Shown here: positions 42,380-54,356 of the stretch, piece by piece
How positions within the stretch are numbered: the first letter of the stretch is position 1
Layout: the number at the start of each line of letters is the position of its first letter
DNA from: Glacieibacterium sp038210595
GTDB lineage: Bacteria > Pseudomonadota > Alphaproteobacteria > Sphingomonadales > Sphingomonadaceae
Assembly: GCA_038210595.1 (NCBI GenBank)
Contig: JBBQWN010000002.1
Coordinates: forward strand, 77,628-141,627
Direction of reading: 5' to 3'
DNA length: 64,000 bases
Translations under genes and position numbers: made by a program
The notes under the pieces: generated by a model
Database searches by the model: none
Seen by the model: only the letters and a program-made list of their open reading frames with translations
What the model was told of the DNA's origin: nothing

Positions 42380-44284
42380 CTAAATTTCGACCTGGCTGCC
42401 CAGCTCAACAACGCGGTTGGTCGGCAGCTTGAAGAATTCCATCGCGGTTTCGGCGTTCCGGAGCATCCAGGCGAACAGCTTCTCGCGCCAGATCGCCATG
42501 CCGGGCCGGTCGCTGGCGAGCAGGGTCTGCCGGGCGAGGAAGAAGCTGGTGTCCATCATCTTCAGCTTCGGTCCGCAGTTCTCGACCTTCTTGAGCACCG
42601 CGGGCACGTCGAGCTCCTGCATGAAGCCATAGCGGATGACGATGCGGTAGAAGTCCGACCCCAGGTCGCGCACCTCGATCCGATCCTCATCGTCGACGTA
42701 CGGCACCTCGTCGATGACCACGGTCAGGATCATGATGCGCTCGTGCAGCACCTTGTTGTGCTTCAGATTGTGGAGCAGCGCGTGAGGCACGCCGGTCGGG
42801 CTGCTGGTCATGAACACCGCGGTGCCGGGCACCCGGGTGGCGGCGGTGGCGGCGGACTTGATGAACACCTCGATTGGCATGGCGCTCTCGCGCAGCCGCA
42901 GCATCATCAGGTGACGACCCTTCGCCCAGGTGGTCAGGAAGGTGAAGACCAGCGCGCCGACCGCCAGCGGGAACCAGCCGCCATCGGGGATCTTGGTCAG
43001 GTTCGACGCGAGATAGGCAATGTCGATCAGGATGAAGGTGCCGATACTCAGCACCGTTAGCGGCAGGCTCCACTTCCAGACGCGGAAGACCAGCACCGAC
43101 ATCATGCAGGTGGTGATGAACATCGTGCCGGTCACGGCGATGCCATAGGCCGACGCGAGGTTGCCCGAATTCTTGAACATCACGACGATCAGGATGACCA
43201 TGCCGAGCAGCACCCAGTTGACCAGCGGGATGTAGATCTGCCCCGCCGCGCTCGCCGACGTATGGTTGATCTTCAGGCGCGGCAGGAAGCCGAGCTGGAC
43301 CGCCTGCTGGGTGACCGAATAGGCCCCCGAGATGACCGCCTGGCTGGCGATGATCGTCGCCATGGTCGCCAGGAAGACCAACGGCAGCCGGCCCCACTCC
43401 GGCGCCATCAGGAAGAACGGATTGCGGATCGTGCTCGGGTCGTCGAGCAGCAGCGCGCTCTGGCCGAAATAATTGAGCAGCAGCGCGGGCAGGACGAACA
43501 GCAACCAGCTCCGCTGGATCGGCTTGCGGCCGAAATGGCCCATGTCGGCGTACAGCGCCTCCGCCCCGGTCACCGACAGCACCACCGAACCGAGCGCCAG
43601 GAAGCCAAGCATCGGATCGATCTCGAAAAAGCGAAAGGCCCAATAGGGGTTCAGCGCCAGCAGGATTTCGGGGCGGGCGATCAGCGAATTGACGCCCATG
43701 ACCGCGATGACGATGAAATAGACGACCATGATCGGCGCGAACAGCGCGCCCACCTTGGCCGAACCGCGCGCCTGGATCAGGAACAGGCCGATCAGGATGA
43801 CGATAGCGATCGGCAAGACCAGCGGGGCCAGGTTCGACTGGACGACGACCAGCCCCTCGACCGCCGACAGGACGGAGATCGCCGGGGTGATGATGCAGTC
43901 GCCGTAGAACAGCGCCGTCGCCAGCACGCCGAGCAGCACCAGCCCCTTCGACCAGCTCGACCCCGGCGTCATCCGGTTGATCAGCGCCAGCAGGGCCAGC
44001 GACCCGCCCTCGCCGCGGTTGTCGGCGCGCAGGATCAGCAGGATGTATTTCAGTGTAACGATGATCGTCATCGTCCAGAAGATCAGGCTCATGACGCCGA
44101 AGACATGCAGCCGGTCGACGGTCAACGGGTGGTGGCCGACGAACGATTCCTTCAGCGCGTACAGCGGGCTGGTGCCGATGTCGCCGAACACCACGCCGAT
44201 GGCGCCCAGCGCCAGCTTGGTCATGCTCTGCGGGGCGTGATGCCCGGCCTTGCTATCGACCGGAATTGCGGCTGTTGCGCTCAT
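42380..44284 (-). CDS. kup: low-affinity potassium transporter Kup
   Basis: A 634-residue inner-membrane potassium/proton symporter. The N-terminus has KLALGAIGVVFGDIGTSPLYALKE, the family hallmark, then RADNRGEGGSLALLALI and about twelve helices to residue 450. The C-terminal cytoplasmic domain (about 480-634) follows. It is a typical full-length Kup. It is divergent from ald with about 190 bases between, in which no further gene is seen. Confidence 0.96.
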   Translation of the reverse strand: MSATAAIPVDSKAGHHAPQSMTKLALGAIGVVFGDIGTSPLYALKESFVGHHPLTVDRLHVFGVMSLIFWTMTIIVTLKYILLILRADNRGEGGSLALLALINRMTPGSSWSKGLVLLGVLATALFYGDCIITPAISVLSAVEGLVVVQSNLAPLVLPIAIVILIGLFLIQARGSAKVGALFAPIMVVYFIVIAVMGVNSLIARPEILLALNPYWAFRFFEIDPMLGFLALGSVVLSVTGAEALYADMGHFGRKPIQRSWLLFVLPALLLNYFGQSALLLDDPSTIRNPFFLMAPEWGRLPLVFLATMATIIASQAVISGAYSVTQQAVQLGFLPRLKINHTSASAAGQIYIPLVNWVLLGMVILIVVMFKNSGNLASAYGIAVTGTMFITTCMMSVLVFRVWKWSLPLTVLSIGTFILIDIAYLASNLTKIPDGGWFPLAVGALVFTFLTTWAKGRHLMMLRLRESAMPIEVFIKSAATAATRVPGTAVFMTSSPTGVPHALLHNLKHNKVLHERIMILTVVIDEVPYVDDEDRIEVRDLGSDFYRIVIRYGFMQELDVPAVLKKVENCGPKLKMMDTSFFLARQTLLASDRPGMAIWREKLFAWMLRNAETAMEFFKLPTNRVVELGSQVEI

Positions 44285-44477
44285 AGACTCGGTGTAACGA
44301 ATGGCTCGCGCGCAAGGATGCGCGACCGGTTGCCGCGAAGGATCACGATTGCATGCTCGGCTGGCCCCGGACGCTCAAGGCGCGGGGCCTTAGCACCGCC
44401 CCGCAACCATAGCAACGAGGCGACAGCACCGCATCGCGGCGTTATAGCCGCGGCGTCCAGATAACGGAGTTTCAGCC

Positions 44478-45575
44478 ATGCACGTCGGTGTTCCCAAGGA
44501 GATCAAGATTCACGAATACCGCGTCGGCCTGACGCCGTCATCGGTCGCCGAGCTGACCGCCGCCGGCCACGCGGTCACGGTCGAGACCGGGGCGGGAATG
44601 GGCATCGATTTCACCGACGACGACTACCGCGCCGCCGGTGCGACGATCGCGCCCGACGCCAAGACGATCTTCGCCAACGCCGACCTGATCGTGAAGGTCA
44701 AGGAGCCGCAGCTCCACGAATGCGCGATGCTGCGGCAGGGGCAGACGCTGTTCACCTATCTCCACCTCGCCGCCGACAAGCCGCAGGCGGAAGCGCTGAT
44801 GCACAGCCATGCGATCTGCATCGCCTATGAGACGGTCACCGAGCGCGCCGGCGGCCTGCCGCTGCTGCGCCCGATGTCGGAAGTCGCGGGCCGCATGTCG
44901 GTGCAGGTCGGCGCGCACTACCTCGAGAAGGAGCAGGGCGGCCGCGGCATTCTGCTCGGCGGTGTTCCCGGCGTCGCGCCGGCGCGGGTGGCGATTCTCG
45001 GCGGCGGCGTCTCGGGCATTAATGCCGCGCAGATGGCGGTGGGCCTGCGCGCCGACGTCACCATCTACGACATCTCCACCAGCCGCCTCGCCGAGATCGA
45101 CGAGATGTTCTCAGGCCGGGTCAAGACCGTCTATTCGTCGAAGGCCGCGATCGAGGCGATGCTGGAAAGCGCGCACGTCGTCATCGGCGCGGTGCTGATC
45201 CCCGGTGCCGCCGCCCCGAAGCTGATCACCCGCGACATGCTGAAGCTGATGAAGCGCGGCAGCGTGCTGGTCGACATCGCCATCGACCAGGGCGGCTGCT
45301 TCGAAACCTCGCGCCCGACTACGCACCAGGACCCGGTGTACGTGGTCGACGGCATCATCCACTATTGCGTCGCCAACATGCCCGGCGCGGTGGCGCGCAC
45401 CTCGGCGTTTGCGCTCAACAACGCGACGCTGCCGTTCGTGTTGCGCCTCGCCAACCTCGGCGCGGAGGCAGCGATGGCCGCCGACCCGCACCTCGCCGCC
45501 GGCCTCAACGTCGCGGGCGGCAAGATCCGCCACGCCGCGGTGGCGGAGGCGCTGGGCCTGGAGTTCGTGCCGTGA
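44478..45575 (+). CDS. ald: alanine dehydrogenase
   Basis: A 365-residue NAD-dependent enzyme that interconverts L-alanine and pyruvate plus ammonia. MHVGVPKEIKIHEYRVGLTP with the substrate-binding Arg, KVKEPQ with a catalytic Lys, TYLHLA with the catalytic His, GGGVSGINAAQMA for NAD, and DQGGCFETSRPTTH are all present. A ribosome site (CGGAG) lies before the ATG. The length is that of normal Ald. Its stop overlaps the start of the DJ-1 protein gene in a GTGA junction. Confidence 0.97.
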   Translation: MHVGVPKEIKIHEYRVGLTPSSVAELTAAGHAVTVETGAGMGIDFTDDDYRAAGATIAPDAKTIFANADLIVKVKEPQLHECAMLRQGQTLFTYLHLAADKPQAEALMHSHAICIAYETVTERAGGLPLLRPMSEVAGRMSVQVGAHYLEKEQGGRGILLGGVPGVAPARVAILGGGVSGINAAQMAVGLRADVTIYDISTSRLAEIDEMFSGRVKTVYSSKAAIEAMLESAHVVIGAVLIPGAAAPKLITRDMLKLMKRGSVLVDIAIDQGGCFETSRPTTHQDPVYVVDGIIHYCVANMPGAVARTSAFALNNATLPFVLRLANLGAEAAMAADPHLAAGLNVAGGKIRHAAVAEALGLEFVP

Positions 45576-46222
45576 GCTACCGTGTCGGCTTCCTGCTCTA
45601 CCCCGACCTGACCCAGCTCGATCTCACCGGCCCGGCGCAGGTGCTGCATCGCATGCCGGGCGCGGAGATCCATTTTGTCTGGAAGACACGCGATCCGGTG
45701 CCCAGCGATTGCGGCTTGTCGCTGGTACCGACGGTGACCCTCGACGACTGCCCGCAGCTCGACCTGGTCTGCGTGCCTGGCGGCTATGGCTGTTACGCGG
45801 TGATGCAGGATGCGGTCGTGCTCGACTGGCTGCGGGCGCAGGCGGCGGGCGCGAAGCTCGTCACCAGCGTGTGCACCGGCTCGCTCATCCTCGCGGCCGC
45901 CGGGTTGCTCGACGGCTACCGGGCGGGCTGCCACTGGGCCTCTGGCGACCAGCTGGCGGCGTTCGGCGCCACTTATGTGGCTGAGCGGACGGTCATCGAC
46001 CGCAATCGCATCACCGCAGGCGGCGTCACCTCGGGCATCGATTTTGCCTTCCGGGTCATCGCCGAGCTGCAGGGCCGTGATGTCGCTGAGGCCATCCAGC
46101 TGGCGCTTGAATATGATCCCGAGCCGCTGGCCGGCGGGACGCCGAAGACCGCCCGGCCCGAGATTCTGGCCCGGGTCGAGGCGGCCTATGCAAAGCGCCG
46201 CGCCGCGCGCGAGGCGGCCTAG
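45572..46222 (+). CDS. DJ-1/PfpI family protein (isonitrile hydratase-like)
   Basis: A 216-residue protein starting at GTG 45572 in a GTGA overlap with ald; a longer upstream frame is out-of-phase read of ald. It has the DJ-1 core: FLLYPDLTQLDLTGP with Asp17, CVPGGYG, and the nucleophile elbow SVCTGSLIL with Cys101, followed by HWA. This set matches isonitrile hydratase (InhA-like) enzymes, though other DJ-1 functions are possible. The stop shares CTAG with the convergent small gene. Confidence 0.85.
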   Translation: MSYRVGFLLYPDLTQLDLTGPAQVLHRMPGAEIHFVWKTRDPVPSDCGLSLVPTVTLDDCPQLDLVCVPGGYGCYAVMQDAVVLDWLRAQAAGAKLVTSVCTGSLILAAAGLLDGYRAGCHWASGDQLAAFGATYVAERTVIDRNRITAGGVTSGIDFAFRVIAELQGRDVAEAIQLALEYDPEPLAGGTPKTARPEILARVEAAYAKRRAAREAA

Positions 46223-46524
46223 CCGCGGCGGCCATTCGCCTTCAGGCGGTCGATCTTGGTGGCGAGCCGGTCCTGCATGGTGTGGATGCGGGCCTTCTCG
46301 ACCCTTGTGTAGCCGTTGCGCTGGTAAACGCGCTTCTGATGCTCGATGGCGCGGACTTCAGCCCTCAGGTTACGCGCCTCGCGGGCGGTCAGCTTGCCGC
46401 TGCGGACGCCGGCGTCGATGTTGCGCTCCTGGTTCAGCTGGCGGACGTTGACCTGTGCCGTGGCAGGGACACTGCACGTCGCGACCGTCGCGGCGGCGGC
46501 CATCGCGAGCATGATGCGGTTCAT
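46219..46524 (-). CDS. small secreted hypothetical protein, Arg/Lys-rich
   Basis: A 101-residue protein. The ATG at 46524 has AGGAG upstream and gives a signal peptide ending ATA before QVNVRQ. The mature part is basic and helical (NQERNIDAGVRSGKLTAREARNLRAEVRAIEH ... RIHTMQDRLATKIDRLK), like many small periplasmic proteins of sphingomonads of unknown role. Its stop overlaps the stop of the DJ-1 gene in a shared CTAG. Confidence 0.75.
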   Translation of the reverse strand: MNRIMLAMAAAATVATCSVPATAQVNVRQLNQERNIDAGVRSGKLTAREARNLRAEVRAIEHQKRVYQRNGYTRVEKARIHTMQDRLATKIDRLKANGRRG

Positions 46525-46567
46525 AAGGGGTACTCCTGGACTGGTTCGTCCGGTCAACCCGCGAGCG

Positions 46568-47941
<1,374 letters not shown>

Positions 47942-47958
47942 CGCGGATCAGTGCGCGA

Positions 47959-49200
47959 TCAGGCGAACAGTTCCAGCTGCGACCGTTCCGCCTTGACCAG
48001 CCGCGGCCGCAGGTCGTCGCGCTCCGCCAGTGCCACCGGCCGCCAGTCGGCGGCGATTAGGAACGGCCGCAGTTTTTCGATACCGCGCGTCAGCCGCCCG
48101 ATGTCGGCCAGCTCCAGCCGCCGCTGCCGCCGCGCCCGCAGGATGGCGCCCACCGCCTTCACGCCCAGACCCGGCACGCGCAGCAGCTGCTCGCGCGGCG
48201 CCTTGTTGACGTCCATCGGGAATTGCTCGCGATGCTTCAACGCCCACGCCGTCTTCGGGTCGATGTCGAGCGGCAGCATGCCCGCATCGGTCGAGTCCTG
48301 CACTTCCGCAACGTTGAAGCCGTAGAAGCGCAGCAGCCAGTCGGCTTGATACAGCCGGTGCTCCCGCATCAGCGGCGGCTGGACCAGCGGCAGCACCGCG
48401 CTCGCGTCCGGGATCGGCGAGAAGGCCGAGTAATAGACCCGCCGCAGCCCGAACTTGCCGTAGAGCGACGAGGCGCTCGCCACGACCGCGCTGTCGTCGG
48501 CGGCGTCCGCTCCGACGATCATCTGGGTCGACTGGCCGGCGGGCGCGAACTTCGGCGCGCTCCTGAACTTCGCGCGCGCCTCCTTGTTCTCGGCGATGCC
48601 GGTTTTCAGCCCCGCCATAGCGCCGCGGATACGGCCGGCGTCCTTCTCGGGCGCCAGCCGCCCCAGCCCCTCGACCGTCGGCAGCTCGACGTTGATCGAC
48701 AGGCGGTCGGCATAGAGCGCCGCCTGGTCGAGCAGCTCGGGCGCCGCATCGGGGATCGACTTCAGGTGGATATAGCCGCGGAAATCATGGTCCAACCGCA
48801 GCGTCTTCGCCACCCGCACCATCGCTTCCATCGTATAGTCCGACGACCCGATGATCCCCGACGACAGGAACAGCCCCTCGATATAGTTGCGCTTGTAGAA
48901 GCTGAGCGTCAGCCGCACGACCTCGTCGACCGTGAACTTCGCCCGCCGCACGTTCGAGGAGCGGCGGTTGATGCAGTAATGGCAGTCGAAGATGCAGCTG
49001 TTGGTCAGCAGGATCTTAAGTAGCGAAATGCACCGCCCGTCCGGCGCATAGCTGTGGCAGATGCCCGACCCCTCGGTCGAGCCGATGCCCTTGCCGCCGG
49101 CGGAGTTGCGCTTGGCGGCTCCCGACGACGCGCACGAGGCGTCATATTTCGCCGCGTCGGCGAGGATGGCGAGCTTGGCGCGGGTGTCGAGATGGGCCAC
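47959..49200 (-). CDS. putative DNA repair/modification radical SAM protein (UdgX partner)
   Basis: A 413-residue protein. GTG 49200 is chosen since the family begins AHLDTRAKLAILADAAKYDASC; a longer ATG start at 49293 adds an unrelated tail. The radical SAM cluster is CIFDCHYC (Cys69, Cys73, Cys76). The C-terminal part has a helix-hairpin-helix DNA-binding motif (LLRVPGLGVKAVGAIL). This is the TIGR03916 type that nearly always neighbours UdgX. The reaction is unknown. The promoter must lie in the gap to the TonB receptor gene. Confidence 0.88.
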   Translation of the reverse strand: MAHLDTRAKLAILADAAKYDASCASSGAAKRNSAGGKGIGSTEGSGICHSYAPDGRCISLLKILLTNSCIFDCHYCINRRSSNVRRAKFTVDEVVRLTLSFYKRNYIEGLFLSSGIIGSSDYTMEAMVRVAKTLRLDHDFRGYIHLKSIPDAAPELLDQAALYADRLSINVELPTVEGLGRLAPEKDAGRIRGAMAGLKTGIAENKEARAKFRSAPKFAPAGQSTQMIVGADAADDSAVVASASSLYGKFGLRRVYYSAFSPIPDASAVLPLVQPPLMREHRLYQADWLLRFYGFNVAEVQDSTDAGMLPLDIDPKTAWALKHREQFPMDVNKAPREQLLRVPGLGVKAVGAILRARRQRRLELADIGRLTRGIEKLRPFLIAADWRPVALAERDDLRPRLVKAERSQLELFA

Positions 49201-49367
49201 GTGTTCGGTGTATGTTCCTGAACGTGCAAGGGCAAGTGGCGCGGTGTCGCGGGATGCGGGAAAGCCACAGTGTGCCGATTTTGCGCGCTGCAAAGCACTC
49301 GCCGGATTGACCGGCTTTGCCCGGCCGACCTATCCAACGGTCATAAAAGACCTTGGGGACGCTAGAC

Positions 49368-51773
49368 ATGATCGATCGTAATACGCGCTGGCTCGCCGTG
49401 CTTGCCGGCGTTTCGTTCGCCGCGCTTGCCGCACAGCCGGTGTTCGCCCAGACGGCGGCCGACACCACCACCGCTTCTGCCGCCGCGGACGACGACATCA
49501 TCGTCACCGCGACCAAGCGCGACAGCCGCCTGCAGGACGTGCCGTTCTCGATCAACGCGCAGACCCAGGCCGACATCCAGCGCTCCGGCGCGACGACGCT
49601 GGAGGACATCAGCCGCAACGTCGCCGGCCTGACCATCCAGAACCTCGGGCCGGGCCAGAGCCAGGTGTCGATCCGCGGCGTCTCCGCCGGCCAGATCGTC
49701 CGCGACCAGCCGGGCGTCAAGGAACAGGTCGGCATCTACCTCGACGAGAGCGTCATCTCGCTGTCGCTGTTCACGCCCGACCTCGACCTGTTCGACCTCA
49801 ACCGCATCGAGACGCTGCGCGGCCCGCAGGGCACGCTGTTCGGCTCGGGCTCGGTCGGCGGCACGATCCGCTACATCACCAACCAGCCGGTCATCGGCAA
49901 GACCGAGGGCCTGGCCGAAGGCGACGTCAATTTCGTCGACGGCGGCGATGTCGGCGGCAGCCTGAAGGGCGCGGTCAACATCCCGATCAACGACAAGCTC
50001 GCGGCGCGCGCGGTCGGTTATTACACCCATTACAGCGGCTTCATCGATGCGGTCGGCCCGGCCGGCGGCAAGAACGTCAACGACGGCGACCGTTACGGCG
50101 GCCGCATCGCGCTGCTGTTCCAGCCGACCGAGGACATCAAGATCACGCCGCGCGTCGTCTATCAGAAGATCGACACCGGCGGCTTCAATCGCGAGGAGGT
50201 GTTCAACCTCTACGGCAACCCGTTCACCACGACCCGCGGCGTCGTCCCGACCCGGGACCGCCAGCAGTATCTGCTGCTGCGCGAGAAATTTCGCGACGAG
50301 ACGCTGATCGCCGACCTCACCGCCTCGGCGGACTTCGGCGGCGTGCTGGCGACCTCGGTGTCGACCTATACCGACCGCAACATCCTGGTCAGCCGCGACG
50401 CCAGCGCGCTGACCGGCAGCGTCTCGATCGATCTCGGCTACCCGGTCGCGGGCGTGCTGCTGCCGTCGAACCTGCGCGATACCACCAAGGTCAAGTCGTA
50501 CACGCAGGAGCTGCGCCTCGCCTCGACCGGCGACGGCCCGTTCCAGTGGGTGATCGGCGGCTTCTATTCCGACACCGACCGCAAGTACGATCAGCGGCTG
50601 CCGACCCCGGGCTATGACGTGTTCACCGATGCCCGCTTCGGCGCCGGCACTTCGGTCGCGGTGGCCAACGGCTTCCCGCTCGACTCCCCCTACAACGCCT
50701 CGCTGCCCTACAACATCAAGCAATATGCGGCGTTCGGCGAGGCCAGCTACCGTTTGTGGGAAAAACTGACCGCGACCGCCGGCCTGCGCTATTACAACTT
50801 CAAGGAAAAGCGCGACTTTATCTCGGGCGGCCTGTTCTCGAACAGCGACACCCGGATCGACGACCGCACCAAGTCGGACGGCGTGTCCCCCCGCTTCCTG
50901 CTCAGCTACAAGGCGTCGGACGCGGTCACGGTCAACGCGCAGGCGTCGAAGGGCTTCCGGCTCGGCGGCGTCAACGATCCGCTCAACATCCCGCTGTGCA
51001 GCGGCGGCGCCGGCGGCGTCGACGCGCTGACCTACGGCAACCGGCCGCGCTACGGCGACGAGACGCTGTGGAACTATGAGGCGGGCATCAAGACGCAGGG
51101 CCGCGGCTTCACCTTCAACGCCGCCGCCTTCTACACCGACATCAAGAACCTGCAGGTCACCGCCGACGCCGGCAGCTGCTCGTCGCGCGTCGTTTTCAAC
51201 GTGCCCAAGGCGCACACCGTCGGTATCGAGGGCGAGCTGTCGGCACGGCCGCTCGAGAACCTCCAGGTCGGAGTGTCGGGCAGCTATATCGACTCGAAGT
51301 TCGATCGCAGCGTGACGACGACGACCGGCGTGGTGATCGCCGGCATCCGCGACGGCAACCGCCTGCCGACCGTGCCGAAGTTCCAGATCTCGGCGAACGC
51401 CAGCTACACCGTGCCGCTGGGCACTGCGTCCAACCTGGTGTTCAACGGCTCGGTCCAGCACGTCGGCAGCCGCTACACGCAGCCGAGCGACCAGGAGGGC
51501 AACCCGCGCAGCTTCGTCTCCGGCCTCGCCTTCGGCGGCGCCACCGGCACCGAGGTGACGCTGCTCAACCTCAAGCTGCCGTCATACCAGCTGGTCAACC
51601 TCAGCGTCGTCTACGAGATCGAATCCGGGTTCAGCCTGACCGGCTACATCGCCAACGTCACCGACGAGAACGCCCGGCTGTCGTTCGACCGGGAGCGTGG
51701 CGGCCGCGCCCGGCTGGCTTTCACCACCAACACGCCCCGTACCTTCGGGGTAACGGTGCGCAAGGCGTTCTGA
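49368..51773 (+). CDS. TonB-dependent receptor
   Basis: An 801-residue outer-membrane protein. The ATG at 49368 has GGGGAC upstream; an earlier TTG is unlikely. A signal peptide ends PVFAQ, then comes the region DDDIIVTATKRDSRLQDVPFSI (TonB box and plug). The plug continues to about 170 (RIETLRGPQGTLFGSGSVGGTIRY), then the 22-strand barrel ends with a terminal Phe (VTVRKAF). The substrate is unknown; the form is that of the many sphingomonad receptors for plant or xenobiotic ligands. A strong hairpin follows the stop. Confidence 0.95.
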   Translation: MIDRNTRWLAVLAGVSFAALAAQPVFAQTAADTTTASAAADDDIIVTATKRDSRLQDVPFSINAQTQADIQRSGATTLEDISRNVAGLTIQNLGPGQSQVSIRGVSAGQIVRDQPGVKEQVGIYLDESVISLSLFTPDLDLFDLNRIETLRGPQGTLFGSGSVGGTIRYITNQPVIGKTEGLAEGDVNFVDGGDVGGSLKGAVNIPINDKLAARAVGYYTHYSGFIDAVGPAGGKNVNDGDRYGGRIALLFQPTEDIKITPRVVYQKIDTGGFNREEVFNLYGNPFTTTRGVVPTRDRQQYLLLREKFRDETLIADLTASADFGGVLATSVSTYTDRNILVSRDASALTGSVSIDLGYPVAGVLLPSNLRDTTKVKSYTQELRLASTGDGPFQWVIGGFYSDTDRKYDQRLPTPGYDVFTDARFGAGTSVAVANGFPLDSPYNASLPYNIKQYAAFGEASYRLWEKLTATAGLRYYNFKEKRDFISGGLFSNSDTRIDDRTKSDGVSPRFLLSYKASDAVTVNAQASKGFRLGGVNDPLNIPLCSGGAGGVDALTYGNRPRYGDETLWNYEAGIKTQGRGFTFNAAAFYTDIKNLQVTADAGSCSSRVVFNVPKAHTVGIEGELSARPLENLQVGVSGSYIDSKFDRSVTTTTGVVIAGIRDGNRLPTVPKFQISANASYTVPLGTASNLVFNGSVQHVGSRYTQPSDQEGNPRSFVSGLAFGGATGTEVTLLNLKLPSYQLVNLSVVYEIESGFSLTGYIANVTDENARLSFDRERGGRARLAFTTNTPRTFGVTVRKAF

Positions 51774-51799
51774 GCGGCGCGCGCGGCTGAAGGCGGCGC

Positions 51800-53260
<1,461 letters not shown>

Positions 53261-53270
53261 GCGCGCGACC

Positions 53271-53678
53271 TTAGCGGGCGGCGTCGCCCCCGTCACGGGG
53301 CCTGAACACAACCAGCGCGTTTAGCGCGAAATTGAACACGAACGAAATGCCGATCGCGACGACCTTGGCGACGACCGGCAGCAGGGGGGTATGCGCGGCG
53401 ATCAGCGTCGTTAGCGTGACGTTGAGGACGAGGCCAAGCGTCGCCACCGCGACGAACAGCAGATAGGCTCGAAGCGTTCGCGCCTGGCGGAACACGAAGC
53501 GCGAGCTGAGGAGGTAGTTGACCAGTGCTGCGACGAGGAAGCTGAGCGTCGCCGCCGGGATCAGCGGCAGGCCGGCGTGGAGACCGAGCGCGAAGCCGCC
53601 GATGTCGACCAGCGCCGCGGTGCCGCCGGTCAGCAGGTAGCGGCTCGCCTGTCCGGCGGTGGTGCGCCAGTCCTTCAT
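53271..53678 (-). CDS. GtrA family membrane protein
   Basis: A 135-residue protein with four transmembrane helices, typical of GtrA (RYLLTGGTAALVDIGGFALGL, NYLLSSRFVFR, FVFNFALNALVVFRPR). GtrA proteins act in the transfer or flipping of polyprenyl-phosphate-linked sugars. Its ATG overlaps the HAD gene stop by four bases and gatB starts ten bases later. With UbiA and the HAD protein it mirrors the mycobacterial set around decaprenyl-phosphoryl-ribose/arabinose (Rv3789, Rv3806c, Rv3807c). Confidence 0.9.
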   Translation of the reverse strand: MKDWRTTAGQASRYLLTGGTAALVDIGGFALGLHAGLPLIPAATLSFLVAALVNYLLSSRFVFRQARTLRAYLLFVAVATLGLVLNVTLTTLIAAHTPLLPVVAKVVAIGISFVFNFALNALVVFRPRDGGDAAR

Positions 53679-54352
53679 GCCGCCAGCAGGGGGGCGAACA
53701 GCGGATCGGTGAAATCGGCGAAGGTGCGCCAGCCGTGGACGGGCTTTGCCGACCGGATCAGGGCGCGCGTGCCGGCGGCGCGGGCGGCCTCTCCGTCGCG
53801 CTCGACGCGATCGCCGATCAGGACGGTGGTCGCGGGCGTGGCCCCGGCGCGGGCGATGACCTCGAGCAGTCCGTCGGGCGACGGCTTCATGATGCCGACG
53901 TCGGCGGCGGACACGACATGGCTGGCGGCGAGGCCGAGCGCGCTCAGCTTGGCGGCGGCGGGGTAGTCGGAAAGCACGCCGACAGTGCGACCGCTGCGCC
54001 GGATCGCCTCGAACAGGGGCGGCGCACCGGGGACCATGTGGGGCCTGAGATACGGCAGCGGTCGGGTCTCGATCCAGTGGGCGACCAGCGCCTCGACCTC
54101 GGTGGACGGGGTCCGGGTGCGTGCGGCGACCGCCGCGATCAGCGTCGCCTCAAATCCTTCGGTGAACGCGTCGGCCAGGACTTCGCGCTCGCGGCGATAG
54201 TCCGACAGCACCCGGAAGGTACGCAGCGAACGACTCCGCAGCGCGTCCACCGCCAGCAGGCGCAGCATCGTCAGGCGCAGGCCGCTCTGCCGGTACAGCG
54301 TGCCGTCGACGTCGAACACCACCAGCTCGACGCCCTGCCAGTCGAAGCTCAC
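53675..54352 (-). CDS. HAD family phosphatase
   Basis: A 225-residue protein starting at GTG 54352. HAD motif I is VVFDVDGTLYR (Asp14 and Asp16), motif II VLSDYP, motif III Lys in KPSPDGLL, motif IV IGDRVERDGEAAR. A small helical cap lies between motifs I and II. It fits between UbiA and GtrA, so it may dephosphorylate the polyprenyl-phosphoribose 5-phosphate; the substrate is inferred only from context. It starts four bases after the UbiA stop. Confidence 0.87.
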   Translation of the reverse strand: MSFDWQGVELVVFDVDGTLYRQSGLRLTMLRLLAVDALRSRSLRTFRVLSDYRREREVLADAFTEGFEATLIAAVAARTRTPSTEVEALVAHWIETRPLPYLRPHMVPGAPPLFEAIRRSGRTVGVLSDYPAAAKLSALGLAASHVVSAADVGIMKPSPDGLLEVIARAGATPATTVLIGDRVERDGEAARAAGTRALIRSAKPVHGWRTFADFTDPLFAPLLAA

Positions 54353-54356
54353 GCGC

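Noticed and set aside
49362..51461. Long minus-strand open frame opposite the TonB receptor (699 residues)
   Set aside because: Shadow frame; the plus-strand receptor has signal peptide, plug and terminal Phe.
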